DNA of 7,626 nt, taken from Anaerolineales bacterium. Its GTDB lineage: Bacteria > Chloroflexota > Anaerolineae > Anaerolineales > E44-bin32. Made by a program: the position numbers and the translations under genes. A model generated the notes under the pieces. It saw only the letters and a list, made by a program, of their open reading frames with translations. It made no database searches and was not told the DNA's origin. This document shows, in pieces, positions 5,187 through 7,626 of the stretch; within the stretch, counting starts at the first letter, position 1; every line of letters starts with the position of its first letter. The stretch is from the NCBI GenBank assembly GCA_030608865.1, contig JAUWDI010000042.1, forward strand, positions 1 to 7,626, in the 5' to 3' direction.

Positions 5187-6195
5187 CTTTCGGCGGCATA
5201 GGTGAGTCTGCATCCTCGTTGGCTAGACGAAGGAGCACGAACACTCTTGGCCCGAGGTAGGCGACCCAAAATCCGACCGCCCCGTAGCGTACGTATCGAA
5301 ATACATTCGCTAAAATATCATCTCCACTGGGGAAGATCGCGCTGAGCCCGAAATAGATCAGGGCCACACCCACAAGACCTACGAGATAACGCAGCAGTCT
5401 CTGCCACCACGGACCGCGGACATGGAACCCACCCCATTGATAGAGGAGTGCAGCGCCAACGCCGAGGCCAAAAAACACACCTGCGGTGGAGAAGAACCCG
5501 TTAATGCTAAGAGGGTCGATGACTTCGCTTCCCGGGGCGGCGGCTGCAGCTCCAGCAATCCACTCCAATGGGACTGGACGGTTTGCCGTAGCTGTGGATA
5601 TGAGAAGACCCAGGCAAATAAAGGCAATGCTGATCACAAAAGACAGCATGCTTTGCTGACCCGCTGAAAGCCGTGAAAGCCACTTGCTGACGGGCTTGTC
5701 GAAGATGAGAAATGCCGCCAGCAATATGCCGCCGATGAGCCAACCAAGAAGCGTATCCATTGGATAATGGACCCCGAGGTATGGGCGTGAGATCGATATT
5801 AACAGAATCAAGATGCCGAAGAAGATGGTTGCCCAGAGGCGATGGATCCAGGCAGCCAGGAGTCCCCACACGGCGAGGGCAGTTTGGGCGTGGCCGGAGG
5901 GTAGGCCGAAGCTCGTGCCCGTGCTCAGAGCCTCAACCTCAGGGTTGACCCAATAGGGCCGCGGGGTCCCAAACGCGAGCTTGAACACTGAGTTGATCCC
6001 GTTGCTTGTGAGGAGGATTAACCCAATTCGGACTCCCAGCCCAATGTCGACACACCAAAGGAGAGCAGGGAGGACGAGTAAGAAGAACTCCTCATTGCCT
6101 AAAAAAGTGAAGAACTGCATGAGGGGTGTAAGCCAGTCCCCCAGACTTTGCAGCCAATAGATGATGGGGTATCCCCATTCGAGTATCGGAATCAT
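5182..6195 (-). CDS. PAP2-family membrane phosphatase with C-terminal membrane extension
   Basis: A polytopic membrane protein of 337 residues. All three signature motifs of the PAP2/haloperoxidase superfamily are intact: C1 K-x6-R-P as KLAFGTPRP (Lys72, Arg79), C2 PSGH (99-102), and C3 S-R-x5-H-x3-D (Arg137, His143, Asp147). His143 would be the nucleophile and His102 the general acid. Such enzymes remove phosphate from lipid phosphates, including phosphatidate and polyprenyl diphosphates, with the site usually on the outer membrane face. After the catalytic part, about 165 residues add further hydrophobic segments, making it longer than minimal PAP2 proteins. The ATG at 6195 is chosen because AAAGGAG (6202-6208) lies 6 nt upstream; a TTG at 6213 would swallow that site. 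The gene follows the hydrolase gene by 14 nt, so co-transcription is likely. Substrate is unknown. Confidence 0.9.
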   Translation of the reverse strand: MIPILEWGYPIIYWLQSLGDWLTPLMQFFTFLGNEEFFLLVLPALLWCVDIGLGVRIGLILLTSNGINSVFKLAFGTPRPYWVNPEVEALSTGTSFGLPSGHAQTALAVWGLLAAWIHRLWATIFFGILILLISISRPYLGVHYPMDTLLGWLIGGILLAAFLIFDKPVSKWLSRLSAGQQSMLSFVISIAFICLGLLISTATANRPVPLEWIAGAAAAAPGSEVIDPLSINGFFSTAGVFFGLGVGAALLYQWGGFHVRGPWWQRLLRYLVGLVGVALIYFGLSAIFPSGDDILANVFRYVRYGAVGFWVAYLGPRVFVLLRLANEDADSPMPPKE

Positions 6196-6201
6196 GGATA
6201 G

Positions 6202-6208
6202 CTCCTTT
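6202..6208 (-). promoter_or_regulatory. Ribosome binding site deciding the PAP2 start
   Basis: AAAGGAG on the minus strand sits 6 nt before the ATG at 6195, in the 14-nt gap after the hydrolase stop. It excludes the upstream TTG at 6213 as the main start. Confidence 0.75.
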
Positions 6209-6209
6209 C

Positions 6210-6983
6210 TCAAGTACCGTGGTTGACGATATGAGCGACGAAGGATTCTGTTTCTCGGAACACATCATCTCGTGCCGCATCGCACGTGATGATGTGATTA
6301 CTGTTTTGAACATGAACCATCCGTTTCTCAGTCGAACCGAGCGAGTCGTGGATGTGCTGCATATCGGACGGCGGGATGAAGTCGTCATCGAGGGAGTGGA
6401 TCAGGAGCGCCGGGGCGGTAACCTTACTTAACCTGGGTCGCATCTCTTCGAGCAGAGCGCCAAATTCGTAGATCGAACGCATAGGATAGGCGTCATATTG
6501 AACTCGGGATTTCGCAGCTTCCATGTCAAACCAGACTGGTGGGCCCTTGCGAATGGGCGGGAGGAAAGCGCTCAGCACAGGCAGGATTGGATAAAGCTGT
6601 TTCAAATAGGGTATGGGGGGAAGCTGGTAAGGCGTCGCAAGCGTGACGATCCCATCCACTGGCAACTCCGAGACCATGATGAGGCTCAGGCAGGCGCCGG
6701 TTGAAGACCCCATCACAATGATCTGATCGCACCATTTTCTCAACAAATGGTATCCGTCCTCAACAGAGGCAAGCCAATCGGACCAGCGGGAGCGGGCCAT
6801 ATCATCCAGCCGGGTTCCATGACCGAATAAACGAACACCCAGAACCGTATGCCCCTGGGATGATAGACGCGTCCCTAATTCGTGCATTTCCTGCGGGGTA
6901 GCGGTGAAGCCATGTGTGAGCAGGCAGCCGACCTTCCCGCCAGGGAAGAAGAAGGTTTCAGCGCCAGGCATGGTCATGTTCAT
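6210..6983 (-). CDS. Alpha/beta hydrolase, carboxylesterase/monoacylglycerol lipase-like
   Basis: A complete 257-residue serine hydrolase. HGF (24-26) forms the oxyanion-hole turn, GSSTG (92-96) is the nucleophile elbow with Ser94, Asp200 in LIHSLDDDFIPP is the likely acid, and His230 in QNSNH completes the triad. Size, early HGFTATP segment and triad spacing resemble Est30-type carboxylesterases and bacterial monoacylglycerol lipases, which cleave short- to medium-chain esters. The elbow lacks the usual second glycine (GSSTGA rather than GxSxGG), unlike its neighbour. No signal peptide is present, so it is probably cytoplasmic. AGGAG lies 7 nt before the ATG at 6983, which also overlaps the stop of the upstream paralogue (ATGA). 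The PAP2 gene follows after 14 nt, suggesting a shared lipid or ester substrate, though this is inference. Confidence 0.9.
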   Translation of the reverse strand: MNMTMPGAETFFFPGGKVGCLLTHGFTATPQEMHELGTRLSSQGHTVLGVRLFGHGTRLDDMARSRWSDWLASVEDGYHLLRKWCDQIIVMGSSTGACLSLIMVSELPVDGIVTLATPYQLPPIPYLKQLYPILPVLSAFLPPIRKGPPVWFDMEAAKSRVQYDAYPMRSIYEFGALLEEMRPRLSKVTAPALLIHSLDDDFIPPSDMQHIHDSLGSTEKRMVHVQNSNHIITCDAARDDVFRETESFVAHIVNHGT

Positions 6984-7626
6984 GGCGCATCTCCTGTCAC
7001 GCGGTGGACGAACTCGGTTATTGCTGAAAACACGGTCTCGCGTTCGGCATCACGCGGCAGATTGTGCCCGCTGTTTTCAACCCGGACGAGTGTCTTATTC
7101 TGCGTACCGAGAGCGGCATAGATCTTCTGTGCGTGGTCAGTGGGTACAGTCAAGTCGTCGGTGGAGTAGATCAAGGTTACCGGGCATTCGATGAGCTCTA
7201 AGGACGATCTCATCTCAGTGTTGATGTCGCAGACCTCGGAAATCCCTCTCAGCGGTTGGACGGGGTAGTGGAGGTTGAGCATCTCTGCATCTTTGTCGCG
7301 CCAGTCCGACGGTTCCGATGGTGTGCGAAAACGCCAGACCTTGCTAAGCGGATGGAGTATGGGGCGCAGCCGCTGGGCAATCGGAGGGAGTTCCCACGGT
7401 GTGGCCATGGCGACAGCGCCGGCGAGAGTTGCCCGTGAGGCGAAGTTTAGGGCGAGCATTCCGCCTAATGAGAGCCCGATTACGACAACCTGGGAACAAG
7501 CTCCATCGATCCAGTGATAGCCATCCTCGAGATTTGCCATCCAATCTTGCCAGCGTGCCCGCGTCAGGTCATCGGGGTGTGTTGCGTGACCGAATAGACG
7601 AATACCGAGCGTTGTGTATCCCTGCT
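6980..7626 (-). CDS. Alpha/beta hydrolase, paralogue of the downstream gene, N-terminus beyond the right edge
   Basis: The visible 214 residues start in mid-gene: the open frame runs on to the right edge, so the apparent Met at 7540 is internal. The first visible part, QGYTTLGIRLFGH, aligns with QGHTVLGVRLFGH of the neighbour. Both continue with similar RW-x-DW and EDGYH segments, showing a tandem duplication that has since diverged considerably. The nucleophile elbow is GLSLGG (Ser codon at 7469-7471), the acid is in STDDLTVP, and the His is in ENSGHN. These match Est30-like carboxylesterases more closely than the neighbour does. Roughly 40 N-terminal residues, including the HGF oxyanion turn, should lie outside the window. 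The stop overlaps the next start as ATGA, so the pair is translationally coupled. Confidence 0.9.
   Translation of the reverse strand, partial: QGYTTLGIRLFGHATHPDDLTRARWQDWMANLEDGYHWIDGACSQVVVIGLSLGGMLALNFASRATLAGAVAMATPWELPPIAQRLRPILHPLSKVWRFRTPSEPSDWRDKDAEMLNLHYPVQPLRGISEVCDINTEMRSSLELIECPVTLIYSTDDLTVPTDHAQKIYAALGTQNKTLVRVENSGHNLPRDAERETVFSAITEFVHRVTGDAP

Noticed and set aside
6196..6213. TTG start at 6213 for the PAP2 gene
   Set aside because: The AAAGGAG ribosome binding site would fall inside the coding sequence; the ATG at 6195 is correctly spaced from it.
6980..7540. Complete short hydrolase starting at 7540
   Set aside because: The frame stays open to the right edge and the upstream residues align with the neighbouring paralogue, so the gene is cut by the window and the Met is internal.
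1..7626. CRISPR arrays, tRNA or rRNA genes, insertion sequences, toxin-antitoxin or phage-defence genes
   Set aside because: No regularly spaced repeats, cloverleaf, transposase, terminal repeats or defence-type domains were found on either strand.

Overview
The window looks like a stretch of chromosome from an environmental bacterium of moderately high GC. Gene content suggests Chloroflexota, perhaps Anaerolineae: an EF-G-like factor with a glycine-rich P-loop, a DUF6504-like protein, and small hydrolase/PAP2 clusters. That assignment is inferred from family resemblance only. TGA ends most genes here, so the code is standard. No tRNA, rRNA, CRISPR array, insertion sequence or phage gene was seen.

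Layout. (1) Positions 1-1796, minus strand: a compact three-gene operon read leftwards. It encodes a membrane-anchored thioredoxin-like protein, a TPMT/TehB-like SAM methyltransferase, and an alkaline-phosphatase/phosphoglycerate-mutase superfamily metalloenzyme that runs off the left edge. Both junctions are 4-bp ATGA overlaps. (2) 1797-2051: divergent intergenic region with a good sigma-70-type promoter for the rightward gene and a weak candidate for the leftward operon. (3) 2052-4127, plus strand: an EF-G paralogue with several altered GTPase motifs, followed by a hairpin terminator. (4) 4177-4972, plus strand: a small membrane protein overlapping a DUF6504-like gene. (5) 4973-5181: convergent intergenic region with two inverted repeats. 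(6) 5182-7626, minus strand: two tandem paralogous alpha/beta hydrolases (the upstream one cut by the right edge) and a PAP2 membrane phosphatase, probably one operon.

Main finding: the thioredoxin gene is interrupted by a single in-frame TGA exactly where the first cysteine of the CxxC motif belongs (Y-TGA-L-A-C). Starting 21 nt after the TGA is a perfect 6-bp hairpin with a GUG loop, which fits the general layout of a bacterial SECIS element. The simplest reading is a selenoprotein with a UxxC active site on a two-helix membrane anchor, its thioredoxin domain probably facing outwards. Gene callers would split it into two short ORFs. Proof needs sel genes in the same genome and Cys- or Sec-containing homologues.

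The hydrolase-hydrolase-PAP2 cluster suggests ester and phosphate-ester hydrolysis on lipids, but no substrate can be read from the sequence. The EF-G-like protein is probably an accessory paralogue rather than the main translocase.
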